A stretch of 64,000 nt of DNA from Loxodes magnus (GCA_946699065.1 CAMPDV010000128.1:124001-188000), one strand, 5' to 3'; shown: positions 1 to 13,675, counted from the stretch's first letter. Translations and numbers: made by a program. Notes: generated by a model not told the origin, from the letters alone.

Positions 1-3000
1 ACTTAAAATCTTATTTATTTTAAGATAATAAAGATCATCAACTTTTAAAATTGATAATAATTTTAAAAAGTTTAGAAAATTATTAATATATTTAATATTC
101 TTTTAAGTTTTATTTTTTTATAAATATTTAAATGCAGATTAAGAAATATAAATTTTTAGTAAAATCAAGTGTTATGGCAAAAAATTTTAAAGTATATCTT
201 AAGCTTTGGAAACTAAAAAAAATTATGAGAAATACTTTAAAAGAATTTTTATTTATATCTAAAGCATATTTAAGATAAATTTAATTCATAAATAGACTAT
301 TTTTTAAATATACTAAATATAAATGTTTAAGGATTTATATTTAAATTGAAAATTTTAAAATATTAAAAAATTAAAAAATTAATTATAAAGCATTAATATT
401 TTTAAGCTGATATATTTATTTTATAGCTAATTTTGTAATAGAAAATATTTAATTTATTTATTATTATTTTTTATTTATATTTTAATAATTTAAAGTTAAA
501 GAAATATAATTATATTTATTACTATTTCGTAATTTCAAATAGTTTGTTGTTTTAATAATTATATATTTTGATGAATAGTAATTATCTTATTTGACTCTTA
601 TAAATTTAAATTAAGCCACTTATAATTGTATTCTCTCAATTTTTCTATCTATTTAATTCTATCAATCAAAGTTTACTTGTATGATTTAATAAATAAATTA
701 AAATTTGAATAGCTTACATTAGATGATTTATTAACTAGCTTAAGAAATATTAAAAATGATTGTAAAAAAGATTAAGAAAATATAAATATATTAAAATGAG
801 ACTAGATTAAGAAATGAAATTACTAATTTAAATATATATTTTAATTAAGTATAATATTTATAATTTTTCCCTTTTATTCTTTTATTTTAGATAATTCTCA
901 TACATTATGATTTTAATATAAATTATACTCAGTCTATAACATAAGTTTAAGATAAGTTTATTATTTTTTATAAATTTCAATTCATAAGTAATCATGTATA
1001 TCTAAGAGATAATTATTTGCTGTTATTATAATTAAAGAGACTAAAAAAATGAATATAATAATTTGTTCTTTAGTTTAATATAAATAAATGTATTTAATAT
1101 TTAAGAAATAAAAGTATATATAAATTAAATCAAATAATCATCTTTTTATTTCGCTTTGTAAAAAATATATTTCTTTTAAATCTTAAGATTTATTAGTACC
1201 TCCATAATAAATATATTCATGTTCAAATACATTCTAATAGAAGGCCCAATAAGGCAAATAATAACTAAAATATAATTATTTAAAAATAGAAAATAGCTTA
1301 ATTTAAGTGAAAATTTAGATTTTTCATTCCTCGTTTTTTGTTCAAATTGAGTAATTGAATATAGTAGCTTTAGATTAAAAAAAATATAATAATTAGTTTT
1401 AAAAATATTTCTAAATTAAAAGTATTATCTTAACTTATTATTCATAAAAATTGATTTTTAGTGTATTGAATGAAACATAGCATGCTGGTAGACAATTTTT
1501 AAGATATATTACATTTAAATTTTTAATTTTATTAATCTGCTTTGCTCCAGTTAAGAATATAATTATTTTATCTAGAAATTTAACTTTTTCTTTTAGAGTA
1601 AGAGTGGTTTGATTATAATATAGAGAATTAAATACTTAATTTATTAATTCCTCTATTTCTTTATTAATTTTAATTAGGTGTTAATTAAGAGTTTTATATA
1701 ATCAATATATTAACTATTAACTCCTCTAAAATAAAGCATAATCTACTTCCTAATGAAAATAAAATTTTATATACTTTAGTTAAGTTATAATCATTTATTA
1801 TTTAATTATTAAGCAAATAAAATAAATAAAAATACCAGTCATAAGTAATAATAAATGTATTATAAATCTAATTAATAATTTAGTTTATTATGTATTGATA
1901 GTTGTTTTTATTTTATATATCTTCTTTTCCAATTCATTATTCAAGCTATTTTTAAATAACCCATGAAAAATTTATAGTTGCTAAACTAAGACTTAAGCAA
2001 AAACTTTTACAAAATAAAATAACTATTGAAATTATGTCGTTAAGTCTCAAAATTCTATCTTTTCGTTTATTATTTAGATTGCTTGAGAAGTTAAAATTGT
2101 TTACTATTATTTGAAATTTTAAGCTTAAGATTTGGATATATCATTTATTTAAAGTTTAATACTTCGAATAAATTATTGAATGTTTTTGAATTTATTAATT
2201 AAATATATTTTAAACTGGTAAATAAATAATTTTGGTTTTGCCTTGCTTTATTAAATAAAATGGATTAAGGTATAAAGTAATGCTTTGGAGTGTAATATTT
2301 AGAGATCTACCAAATAAATTTCTATATAACATTAGTTTCTTCCCTTATAATAATTGCTTTATGCTCCTTAACTTTCATTATTTATTTAGTATTGATGGCA
2401 CCTTATTTTGGAATACTGATAGACCTATTTCCTGTGTTTTTCTACACTTTATTATTCTGCTATATTTTTAGGGAATGAAAAACCACAGCTGATAAAATAT
2501 AAAAGCTAAAGTTTTGTACTATCTGCTATTCTGTCTATATGCTTATTTTTTCTTTCATTTTGGTAGTTGTTTATTCAACTTACTATAATGATTGCTATGT
2601 TGATTGTAACGATGATAATAGCAAAAGTGATGATGATTGTGGATGCTACTGAAGCGAGGGTGAAACAAATTCTTTAATATTTGCAAGCATTTTTTCATTA
2701 ATATCAGCTTTACTTTCAGGAGTTTTAGTTATATGTTTTTTATTAGTAGCCAAAATGATTAACTAAAATAGATAAACTCCAAATTTTATTGATCGTGAGC
2801 CTTTGAACGTCTAATAAACATAAAGCAAATAATATCCATATTAATAAGTATAAATATAGCAGCAGAATCAACAAACTGGTTAATATTAAGGAAACTATCA
2901 GCAACCAATTACTTCGTAGCAAAACTTTTATTAAAACTAACCATAAATGGGATATCAAAACCACGAGAAATGTTCTGAAAAACAAACGGATTTTACTAGC

Positions 3001-3955
3001 ATTTAGCAATAAAAACATTAAAATTATATTTAATTGATAGTGTTTACTGATAAAATTAAATGATGCATAATTAATGATCTCAAGATAGCTTTAAATTTAA
3101 TCTTGATTATCGAAATGCTAAATAACTTAAAGTTATCAAAATAAAATAATTTACTATATTGATATAGTTAGATCTATTTATTTTAAATGTATCTTATACT
3201 ATAATTTAATTTATTTCATATCTATGCTTTATACTAAGATAGTTATAATTCTTATTTCATATTTTTTAATTTTACCTCTTAAAAATTTGACTTAAAATGA
3301 GCAAAAGAAATAGATTTTGTAAGGAAGGAATTTTAGAATATAATAATTTATAAATAATTTTGAAATAGAATTTGTAATAAATTAAGGATATAAAGTTTAT
3401 GTTTAAAAGAGATATATTATTTTATTTTTAGATCTATTTGCATCAATTTAATCTATGTAAATAATATATTTGACTGAAAGCTCTATTAAAACTTACTTTT
3501 GCATTTTTATTATGAAATAGAAAAATAATTTAACTAAGAAAAATTAAGGATAAATTTTTATTATTTTTCTAGAAAATAAAAAGGCTAATTTGTTGACTTG
3601 GTACTAATAAAAATACGGAAAATATCAGATATATGCAAAGTAATATATCTATGAATAATTTAAATTATAACTATTATTAGATTTAAGATAAGGCAAGCAT
3701 GCACAACTATCAATAACATTTATCTTCTAGGAAAAATATAAACTAAATTATTGCTTCAAATAGAAATATCTTGCTTTGTATTCTTTATTTTAAAAATTAA
3801 TGAGATAAAGCATGTTAGATATTTTATTTATAAATTTAAACATCTAAAATTAATTTTCACTTTATTTCAAAGCAATTTTATATTATAATTTGTTTAAATA
3901 TTTTAAAACTTTATAAATTAAAAAAATATCTAAAAAATGTATTATTTTCTAAATT
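1..3955. repeat. Direct segmental repeat, copy 1 (left edge outside window)
   Basis: This segment reappears in the same orientation at 52426-56375 with high identity. Differences are scattered substitutions and short indels in the flanks, while the 804-bp gene inside has none. Similarity fades near 3910-3955. The left boundary cannot be seen because the window starts inside the repeat. Apart from the gene at 2260-3063, I see no supportable gene in 1-2259 or 3064-3955, which are AT-rich. Confidence 0.95.
2260..3063 (+). CDS. Four-TM membrane protein with Gln-rich cytoplasmic tail (copy 1)
   Basis: Read with TAA/TAG=Gln and TGA=Trp, this is 267 residues, ATG at 2260 and TGA stop at 3061. Four hydrophobic segments lie near residues 20-45, 49-71, 86-108 and 138-163. 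The loop between the third and fourth (about 109-137) is rich in Asp and Cys (CNDD, DDDCGCYW), so it is probably extracytoplasmic and may be disulfide-bonded or bind metal. The tail from residue 164 is rich in Gln, Asn, Pro and Tyr, with Gln encoded by CAA, CAG, TAA and TAG mixed. In-frame TGA at 2476 and 2650 read as Trp and are kept in the second copy. The paralogue at 54669 has exactly the same length, with about 18 amino-acid changes. I do not recognise the family; tetraspanin-like topology is possible, but no CCG motif is seen. Confidence 0.8.
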
Positions 3956-3984
3956 TAATTTTATAATATTATAGATATTTAATT

Positions 3985-4834
3985 ATGGAAAAAACCCGGG
4001 AATCTAAACCTTGAATTCTAACCTTAAAGATCAATCGTAAATCTTAGTTAACTAACAAGAACCAAGAATTCAAAAAAGATAAATCTACTCCTGTTAAGGA
4101 TTGGGAAATACGGAATTTCCAAGCAAACTGAAAAAGCTTGAGAAACCCCACGAGCAAGACATTATTTAGCTTTATTCATTAATTGAGAAAATGAATACCG
4201 AAATATAGATCCTGAAGGTGGAAAACTTGAATCTTCGGCTTCTTTTTTAAGATAGAAAAAAGGAAGATCAAGACTTGGTAAGTAAAGTTTAGTTTTAAAA
4301 TGAAGCCTTAACTTCCTAATTTGAACTATTAGAAAAAAACCTAGAAGCAAATCAATAGAAAATTAAAGAAGAAATTCGATTACCAATCAAAAAAAAACCA
4401 GCTTCAATCAGAAAAGATGGAAATTGAAAAAATCTAAACAGAATAAAAATTTTAATTCAAGCCCTTAATAAAACGTTGTTATTGTTGTCAAAAGGCTGGA
4501 CATTTTTGGAGATAATGTCCGAAGTGAAGAAGAGTGCTTGAGCAGCACCGTAAATAATTTGGAATATCGAGGAGGCTATATTGTAACTACTTTGGAGGTA
4601 TTTACAGAAAGAAGCTGATATTAGATGATTCAAGTGTGACACTAATCAAAGAGGATCTTGGTAATTAATAGTAACAGAATAAATGCTTTAAAAGGACAAC
4701 AATGACCTTAAAATTTGTTAGAGAAGCTGGAGAAAAATTACGAGAAGATGGAAGAACAATTCTATGAGCTTATTGAAGAGAAAGAAGAATTATCTCAGTT
4801 TGAAATTGATTCAGATGAAGACATGTACAGTTGA
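3985..4834 (+). pseudogene. Gag-like relic with CCHC zinc knuckle
   Basis: A GC-richer island opens at ATG 3985. In that frame a perfect CX2CX4HX4C knuckle (C-YC-C-QKAG-H-FWRQ-C) lies at 4477-4518, followed by a motif LYC...GGIYRKK that matches the relics at 22 kb and 60 kb (LYC-S/T-PEG...YxK). The acidic coiled-coil-like tail (LLEKLEKNYEKMEEQF...DSDEDMYS, ending at TGA 4832) is one frame over, so at least one frameshift is needed. Retroelement Gag proteins use such knuckles to bind nucleic acid. No protease, reverse transcriptase or integrase is recognisable downstream. Best read as a decayed Gag-type gene; a cellular zinc-knuckle protein cannot be excluded. Confidence 0.6.
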
Positions 4835-6640
4835 GTATTGAATGTAAAAACTTTTATTCTTTTTAATTTGAGGAAAGATTTCCTCATTAAAGAAGACCCT
4901 AACCCTTATAGTTAAAATTAATGAATAAAAAGCTTTAAGGATTGTAAATAGCTAAAATTGACTAAATAAAGTATTGTTATAATTAATGATTTTAGAAAAA
5001 GGAAGGTATTTTAAAATTATATTTATTTTAATGCTTGATAACTAATATAAAAAGTATGAAATATATAGGAAAATTATATTATAATTTGAAAATTAAAATT
5101 GAATGAAATGATCTACTAAATTAAAATAAATCTATTAATAGCTTAAATTATATATATAATAATTAAATTTAAGACTAATAGCTTTAATTTATTTATAGTA
5201 TACAATAATTAAAATAATGGAACATAATTATTATTTATATAATCAGCTTAATTATTTTAGTAATGATACAAATATAGAAGATTTATTATAATTCCTTACT
5301 ATATAGCTTTTATAAGTTCACTCTATAAATTATCCTTTAAAAATAAAAATGTTAGAATTAATAAGCTTATTAAGAAAATTTATTATTTCAGTAAATCTTA
5401 AATTCCTTTTAGTAAGAAGATAATTATAAAACTTGCTATTAGGCTTCTAATACCTTATAACTTAAGCTAATATGTACATAATTTCAAATATATAGAAGAT
5501 TGTTAAATTACATTTAATTGTATTTCGTTTTAAGTCTTTATTGTATTTAGAATGAATATAGATTATATAATATATTTATAATAAAAGAAGCAAAAAATAT
5601 TATAATTATATCACCATATTACTTATGCTTCTATCGAAAAATTAAGCAAACAATAAAGTTTTCTATTTAAATTTATTTGTTTGAATCACTTTTCATTTAG
5701 TCTTTTAATATAAATCTGAGCAAATAAACATGAATAGGTTATCATATTCTTTCATATACTTATTTAAAACAATAATATTATGATTCTGATATAACAGCTT
5801 TCTTTATTTAAGAATTGGTCTATGAACTTATAAGCGTATAATACTTTTATAAATTGTTCAGGATTAAGAAATTTAATTAAGATTTTATATTTTATTTAAA
5901 AATACTAGCTTATTAATTTGACATAATTAAATATAATCTAGTTATTTAAAATTTATCTAAAATTAAACATCTTAAATTAAGGCTATCATAACCTAATAAA
6001 GTAATTAATCTTAAGATTTATTATATTTCAATAAGAGGTAAAACTTAATTATTCCTTTATTTTTAACTTATTTAATTCAATTATTTTCTTAATCAACTTT
6101 AATTAATTCAATTTAAACATCAGAGGAATAAACTAGACTTATAATATCAAAATATATAAAGCACTTTATTATAAAAATTAATAGATGCATTTTTATTTTC
6201 CATTATATAAGAAAAATAGAAACTATTTTATAGTTTTATAATGATTAAGATTGATTATAGTATTAGACATATAATGAGCTAGTTACAGTAATATTAAAAG
6301 ATGTAATACACTAATAGCTTTTTCTAACTTTTATAAATTGCTTCTTATAAATTAATAATTTTATAAAAAAACGTAAATTATACCTTTAAGTTAATAGCTA
6401 GAAGTGTATAGAACTTATTATTTATTTCTTAACTATTAAATGAACAATCAATATAAATAAATATCATTTAAGATTTTAAAACTAATTTCAGTCAAATATA
6501 AAAATAATTTAGCAGATTATAATTATCACCTGATTATCTTTCAAAAATCCTTAACAGAATTTTCTTAAGAAAGTTTTATACAGAAAATAAATAAGTTTCT
6601 ACACTATTACGTTAATAATTAAAGTTCCTTCGATAAAATA
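4835..6640. other. AT-rich spacer, nothing identified
   Basis: About 1.8 kb of very AT-rich DNA with no recognisable protein motif, RNA gene or repeat on either strand. Confidence 0.5.
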
Positions 6641-6900
6641 ACTTAATTCTTTAAAATTAAATATAATAAATTTTAATTTGCTCAAAAATTAAATCAAGAA
6701 ACTCAAATTTTAGGTCGCGGCACTTTTAATTTTATCTGGATTATTAAACAGAAGCAAGGAAGAAAAAATTTATGAATTGCAAACGAAAAAATGCTGATTT
6801 TTTAGCTTCTAAAAGATTCAATTACAGATATAAACTTAAGGCAAATATACAGATTCTGTTTATTAGTTTAGTTTATTTTTAATCTATTTTCTCTTTTAAG
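6640..6900 (+). pseudogene. Possible protein-kinase N-lobe fragment
   Basis: With this code, a short stretch reads QILGRGTFNFIWIIKQKQG and then a segment ending MLIFQLLKDSI. This resembles a kinase glycine loop (LGxGxFGxVWxVKxK) followed by the start of the N-lobe. The third Gly of the loop is Asn, the invariant AxK motif is not clear, and no catalytic HRD or DFG motif follows, so at best it is a degenerate fragment. The local rise in GC (GGTCGCGGC) helps it stand out. Chance similarity is a real alternative. Confidence 0.3.
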
Positions 6901-8659
6901 TTTGTATTTACTTTAGCAATAATTAAAAAATAAGATAATCTAAAGTTACTAAATAGTAAAATAACCTTAATTTGAATTGATTTTGTAGATAATGCTAGTT
7001 GTAATTAGAATGTTTTAATTAGCTATAGATGAAAATAATAATTGCATTAGTGATATAATAAAGCTTTATAATTAATTTTAATTATAAATAGTTTAAAGCT
7101 CTTAGAATTATTAATTAATGATATTTAAAAAACTTTAACTGAAGATTTGTATTTATCAAGGTTATTAAGATTAAATTTATCTTAATAAATTTCAATGTAA
7201 TAATTTTCACTAATATCTATTAAAGCTTTTAAAACAGTTTTCTATTAATGATTAATAGCATTTTACTTTTAACAAAAATCTTATTTAAGATAAAATTAAT
7301 AACGTATTGCTAAATGTTTACTTGTACTGATATTAATTTATATGATTCGTTATGCTTTTATATATATAGATAACCTCTATTTGAATACAACTAGCTATTT
7401 TAAGTTTTATTTTTTTAATCTGACTAATAAATTATTATTTGTAATTTTTAGATTTATCTAATTATATATAGATAGTTATAACTACCTCTTGCTTAGATAT
7501 ACACTAATTTTCAATTAGATCAAAGATATAATAAAATACCTCAATTATCAGAAATGAACTTCTATATTTAACTTCATAAATAATTAAAATTATAAAGCTT
7601 AAGGATAATTTGCCTGCTAATAGTTGCTATTAACATATTTTTAGAATAAATAAAAGGAATTAAAGAGGAAATTGGTTAGGCTAAAATAATATTAAAGCGA
7701 AAGATTAAAAAAAGCAAAATTATCTAAATTTTAATATTTAGAACCAAATAAAAGGATTATAGCATTTAGGTATGTAAAAATAATAATTTAGACTGATAGC
7801 TATAAATTATAACAAATGTTTTAGCATTTTTGCATAACTAGAGATATTAACTTCTAGTTATAAATAATATTATATATAAGATTCATTCCTAAGTTATAAA
7901 TAAACTAAAATAGGTATTTATTTAATATTGTGTATAGCAAAACATTTTATATAATAAATCAGTCTTTAGGATTCTTAAGGATATATAATTTAAATCTTAA
8001 GAGCAAGTTTATTAATAAAAATGAAATTCTAACTTTAAAATTATATTATGTTTCAAAGTTAAATAAATATAAAATAAAGCAAAAATCATAAAAATATAAA
8101 TAAGACTTAACAAGAGCTTTAATAAAATAGAAATTACCAATACAAGTAATAAATAAACAATATTTTACCAAACTTTGAACAACAAAAATACATCTAGCAA
8201 GATAAAATTTAAATTTAATAACTATAAATAATCAATTTTTAAAGTCTATAGTATAATATTTTACATGATTCAAAAGAAAGATGCAAATAGACCTTAATAA
8301 ATTTTGATTTAAAAATTAAAAAGAACTACCAAAATGATAAATGTTAAAATTAAGAATAAGAATAATGGATAAAGTAAAAAACGATATTGTTCAAGAAATA
8401 TGTTTAAATTTTATATGCATTGAAAAATAAAAAAATAATAATTAAATAAATTAAAAAATGTGATTATTAAAAGCGATAATTCAAATGGTGTTTTTTAATT
8501 ATTTAAAAAATACCAAAAATTATACTTATATAAGTATATTTATTTTTTCTTTTAAATATAAGTTTTGGAAATGCTTTTTAACTAAAGCAGGTTCTAGAAG
8601 ATCTGCTTTTATCAAAGAATAAATTGAAGGATTTGCAAAAAATAAAAATAATCAGACAA
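6901..8659. other. AT-rich spacer, nothing identified
   Basis: No motif, RNA gene or repeat that I can support; composition is extremely AT-rich. Confidence 0.5.
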
Positions 8660-9045
8660 TTAGCTTATTTTTCTAATAAAATTAATGTTTAGAGAGATAT
8701 TAAAAAAATAATTTTATCAACCAACCTTTGGGGGACAAGAGTAAAACTTATTTTGTGATATAATCTATTCATAATTGAAATAATTAAAATAAGTTATAAC
8801 CAATTTATTTAAATTTTGATCCCTTTGAAACTCTTTAAAAGTTCTAAAATAGATTTTGTATTTATTACATTCTTAGTTTAATAAGAGATAAGGCTAAGCT
8901 AAAATGATTGGGTTTAGTATATTATGATGGTTTTAACTAGTACCTATTATATAAAAGGTAAACATAATTTCTAAGGCTTATACAGTTAATATTATTATAT
9001 CAAAGTATGAAAATTAATTTATTTAATAGTGTCTTTAAAGCTTAT
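8660..9045 (+). repeat. Diverged dispersed repeat, copy 1
   Basis: Matches 37215-37635 in the same orientation over about 380 bp with many substitutions and indels. Shared blocks include TTAGCTTAT, GAGTAAAACTTATTT, AAATAAGTTAT and AAGGCTTAT in the same order. No coding signal is seen. It directly abuts the minus-strand relic that begins near 9050. Confidence 0.6.
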
Positions 9046-9560
9046 TATCTCTTCTCCTTGCTATGCATGTAGTCCTTAAAAATTCTTCTTCTTAGATAGT
9101 GCTTAATGATTTTTTTGTTTATGTTTCCTAATTTTTTCAAGATTCTTTTTTTCTTTCTTTTTTATGTTTTAGCTGACTTTTCTCTTCTTTTTATTCTCTC
9201 ACTTCGTCTTATAGTTTCAGTATTCTTATTTGAAGTTGTGAAATTTATAGCAACTTTTCTAAGAATGTGTTTGAGAGTTATAGTAGAAAAAAAATTTTTC
9301 TCTAATTTAAAATTTTTTCTTCAATTATAATTGGGTAATTTCCTTATTCTCTTAGTTCAGTTTATCGTTGCGATTTTGGTGATTCTCTTCAATTTTTTCT
9401 GTCCTAATATCCAAATGTTTCTGCTTCTATTGCTAATTTTATGATTGATTGTTCTGGTCTTTTAAATATTTCAGAAGGTGTTAAGATTACTTTCTTATGA
9501 CATGAGTATCAATTCTATTTCATATTTCCATTGGTTTTTTCTAACTTTTTGCAGCCATTT
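9046..9560 (-). pseudogene. Relic of coiled-coil protein, family 2 copy 1
   Basis: The plus-strand open frame here is a shadow. The minus strand aligns with 49185-49760, and the two share protein blocks such as KKVxLTPSEIF, an IEAETFGYQD segment and SNTFLEKLLQISQLQIRILK followed by a DEVREQxEEK stretch and a Lys/Arg-rich end (KTQKRKxK...LKKLGNI). These blocks fall in different frames, so the copy is frameshifted. The family is unknown to me. Heptad-like and basic content suggests a nucleic-acid-binding or structural protein, perhaps from a mobile element. Confidence 0.5.
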
Positions 9561-11624
9561 GAATCGATAAAGAAGTAAATAATATAGTAATGAAGAAAAC
9601 TATAAAATAATTAAAAGATACATAATTTTAAAAGGTTAAAAAATTATCAGAGCAAGATGAGGACTTAATTGAAGATAAAAAAGAGGAAGAAAGCTAATAA
9701 AATTTCGGAAGCAGAAAGGAAGTTTTTATAAGCAATAATATAATTAGACTTAACTAAACCGTGATGATTCTTCTGAAGAAGGAATTACTTTAATATATTT
9801 TTTATAAAGTTAAAGCTAAGTATATGAATTCATAATAATTTAGTTTCAACATTTAGTAATTTAGGAATATAGTTTTAATACATATAAGCAAGCCTTTAAT
9901 TATTTCAACTATATTAGTATAATTTTTGATTATCTTCTCCTGAAATTTTTTCTTTTTACGAATACAGATTTTATTTAACCTTTTTTTGCTGGATTATATT
10001 TCGTTTCACTCTTCACATTTCTATTCTTTAAAGCATTTATTATACTTTTAACACTTCAAGATGATTAATTTACATATTGCAATAAAATATTATGAATTTA
10101 TCATTTTTAGGAACTTGATTTTTTAGATTCCTTATTTATAAATATTTAGTTTTATATTTATATCTTTTTAGTCTAATTTTTAAACTAAATGACTTTCAAT
10201 TTCCTAAATAATTTTTAAATGATAGTACAAAATTAAATATTATCAAATTAATCATAATTTTCACAACAGAAACTAATTATACTATCTCAAACGATATTGT
10301 GGCTCATTCTGAGTTCTTATTGCAAATGAATAAGTTAATAACCTTAACTTATAAATAGTAATAATACTTCTAATATAATGCTTTAATTATTTAATTTTCA
10401 GTAACATTCTTTAAGAATTTTAATTTTGTCTATAAATCTTTACACTATGGCCATAAATAGCTTCCTCTAAACCCTTTCTTTAACAAAGTTCCAAATATTT
10501 TTTTTAATTCTTGATATTTCATACCTGTTCAATATACGATTTGAGCAATTAATACATTTATAAATATTTAAAGAAATATAAAAGTTGCTAAGAGTATTTT
10601 TTAGCAAAAAACTAGTAATAAGTTAAGATTTCTTTTAAAATAATTAAATGCTTATAAATAGCATTATCATAATGTAATCTATTTTAAATCAAGAGTAACT
10701 CAAATAGATAAGTTAATGCTCGCTGTGTGAAGCAGATTATCTATAAGCTTATTGATAAAAAGTCTTTTTATTTTATTAATTTAGTTTACCGATTAAAAAT
10801 AACTTCATAACCACTGATTATTTCTTAAAAGAGACAGCTTGAATTCTTGATTATATATGACGTTTATCTAGTATAAAAGCTGAATTAAAATTGGTCTAAA
10901 TGTTGATAAATTTTAATGTTTAGTTATATTTATTTTATAATATATCTATTAATCATATTTTCTTTTTTAATTAATGTTATAATTTTAAATCATTCATTTT
11001 TCTTTAACAATATGAGTATGGCAAAGCAGATTATTTATCAAAATAGTAAACTTTAATTAAAATTTTATTGTATTTTTATATTTTATACTTAGTTATTAGC
11101 TAAAGCTGTCTGAATCCAAATATTTTTTTAACCTGGAATAAAATTTTCCCTTATTTAAACATTATAAAGGAAGAATAGTTTGTGCACTCTCCTTTTCTTG
11201 TTTTATTTTGATTAGGACTTGGTGATTTCTCTAAATTGCTAGTTTTATATTTATTGACTGGGTAATGAAATAATAATTTTCCTTTTAAACTAGTGCTTTT
11301 AATAAATTATTATAGTAGTTAGAGTAATTAAAGATATTAGATGTGCTTTAGATAGAGCTATTAGTTTATGTTATAATTAGATTCCTAAGTTTTATCTTTA
11401 TTATTGTTATAAATTTAAGCATATCATATTAATCTTACAGCTTAAATATTATTTTAAAGGCAAAATTAGAGTATATATTCATCAAACCTACCTTATAATA
11501 ATCTCTTACTGTTAAGTTATTTATACTTATAATTCTTAAAATTTATCCAAGAAGCAACTATAAAAACGTTTCTATTAATTATTATAATAATAAAAACTAA
11601 TTTTCTAGTTTTTAATTTAATAAA
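9561..11624. other. AT-rich spacer
   Basis: The plus strand from ATG 9590 stays readable for hundreds of codons if TGA is Trp, but the product is mostly Phe, Ile, Tyr, Leu and Gln, with TGA at about the chance rate. I treat it as non-coding. Confidence 0.45.
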
Positions 11625-11647
11625 ATGGAAGAGCTTCAAAAGGTTTC

Positions 11648-12400
11648 ATGATGAGAGGCAAGATTCTGAATAGAGGAGGTCAGATCGACCCATAAGGTAA
11701 CGCTCCATAGGAACATAGTCACAACTCTGAAAAGCTATTAATAAAATAAAAATAAAATTCTATAAGAAACCTTAACTTAGGAAATTCAACATTTAGAGAT
11801 TATAAAATAGATAGCAGAATAGAGAAAAGCAATCAAGCCTCAAATTGGATCAGAAACAGACGATCTCAATAAAGAAAACCTAATCAAAATAATAAGAATA
11901 TAACGGTCCTAGTGAATTATCAAGAAACTGGATTGTTAAAATTGTAACAAGAACTAAAAGAGCACATCGAAAATGATTATCTTATCAAAACCACCTAAAC
12001 GAAAATGAAACAGTTTTGAGAACTCAAAGGAGACATTGAAATATTGGAAGAACAAAAAGGGAAAAAATTTGTCAAAGTGGATGAGGCATTGATGCTACTA
12101 ATTTAAAAGATTGACAAACAAGGGATTAAAGAGCAAATTTTATGATTATGGAAATTGAACGATCAGAATCTCTGAAAAAGGATTTCAAAAATGAAATCAG
12201 GAAATTTAGGAAGAAATGTTGGTACTGTCACTTTTATAAGCAATTTTACCTAATTTATAAGCAGAAAAAATCTGAAGAGAACTGATTAGACTATAAGATA
12301 CACCTAATAGAATATATAAGTGGAAGATACTGGACTCAAACGTTGCTAGTCCATTTTCAAAAGCAAAGATATACTTTTATTTAGCTGAAAAGCAAACAAT
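11648..12400 (+). pseudogene. Gag-like relic, frameshifted
   Basis: A GC-richer island opens at ATG 11648 with a basic and coiled-coil-like sequence (for example LLKLQQELKEHIENDYLIK and VKVDEALMLLIQKIDKQGIK). Near 12140 the good frame changes to one reading SLKKDFKNEIRKFRKKCWYC and on to YKQKKSEENW. The CWYC pair sits where the knuckle of the 4 kb and 22 kb relics lies, but the His and last Cys are gone (HFYK then Gln). The end is unclear; similarity stops near 12400. Probably a distant relative of the other Gag-like relics. The link rests on overall architecture and a degenerate knuckle, so it is the weakest of the four. Confidence 0.45.
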
Positions 12401-13675
12401 TTTTAATTATTAATGTATATTGAATAAATTTTTAAATGTATTTAATAGTAAAGCGTCAATTAATATTATACTTACACTTATTACCATAAAATAAATAGAT
12501 AGTCATGCTAATTGCATGCAACTTGATTAAGTGACAAGATAGTGTATAAATATTTATCTTTTATAAATAGATAATGCTTATAATATTTGAAGTATTAATA
12601 TTTAAATTTAATATCGCTTCTAAATTTATGTTTACTTTCTTATATTTATATGATTGAGATTTTAAATAAAGAATCATATTATTTGCTTTTTCTACCTTAA
12701 ATTAGACAACATTATCTTAAACTCCTGCTTCTTTGTTATGTTGATACATTCTAATTTTGAAATAAAGTTGAAAATATAATAAAAAATATGAGAATTGTCA
12801 ATGTTAAGAGCTTATAGCATATTAATAATAATGTATTTAAGTATTTAGGTATTTAAATTTTATTTTTATACTAAAATTTCTATTTTTATTGCTTCTTTAT
12901 TTACTTTTTGTAATAAGATATTTTAACATAGCTATGGAGTTTCCTTCCATTTTCTCTTATTAGATATTAGTCAATTAAGCTTATTTATATTCAAGATTCA
13001 ATTATCCAATAAATATGATTTACCCTGTTTCAATTTTCAGATATGGTAAAAATAATTAAATAAATGTCAAGCAACACCAGTTTTAGTGGAACAATTGATT
13101 ATAAGAAAAGTTGAATAAATTAAATATATAAATATTTTATAATATTGTACATGTCAAGTTATTAAATTTTTATTTAATATATCTATACTTATTTAAATAG
13201 AAATTTATTAGTTATTTTCATTTTCCTTCAATTTTCCTTTTAATTTAATGCAAACATTTTAAGTGCTTCAAAATTATTAAGTTGCTTCAAATAAAATCTT
13301 TTAGGGTAATAAATCTAAATGTGAAACTGGTTAGAATTAAATTTATTTTTAAAAGCGAACATCTTTTTATTAATTTCTAAGTATTATATCCAATTTGTGA
13401 TTTCAAAAATAATATACCATAATCTTATTATTTTTCTGTAAATTTCTAATAAATCTGGCTATTCTGGAATTTGACTCTTATATCTAAGCAAGCAATTAGT
13501 TTTAGTTAATATTTGTTTATCTGTTTTATAAATACTTAAAATCTAACTAAGCTTTTAGCATTTACTTTAAGATTTCTGTTGATACCTATAGTTCCAAAGT
13601 ATTAATTTAAGGTGATAACTTTTATTATGTAACTACAATTATGTTTTATTAATATAAACTCTAATGCTTAATATA
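12401..13675. other. AT-rich spacer, nothing identified
   Basis: No recognisable motif or repeat. Confidence 0.5.

Noticed and set aside
2743..3018. Minus-strand open frame inside the four-TM gene (and its twin at 55152-55427)
   Set aside because: It is the antisense shadow of the Gln-rich tail; TAA/TAG in the plus frame become Leu-like codons on the minus strand.
9106..9330. Plus-strand hydrophobic open frame
   Set aside because: The conserved peptide blocks shared with the 49 kb copy are on the minus strand; the plus frame is a shadow.
9590..11500. Very long plus-strand frame if TGA is Trp
   Set aside because: It is Phe/Ile/Tyr/Leu/Gln-rich with TGA at about the chance rate; such frames are expected in AT-rich DNA with this code.
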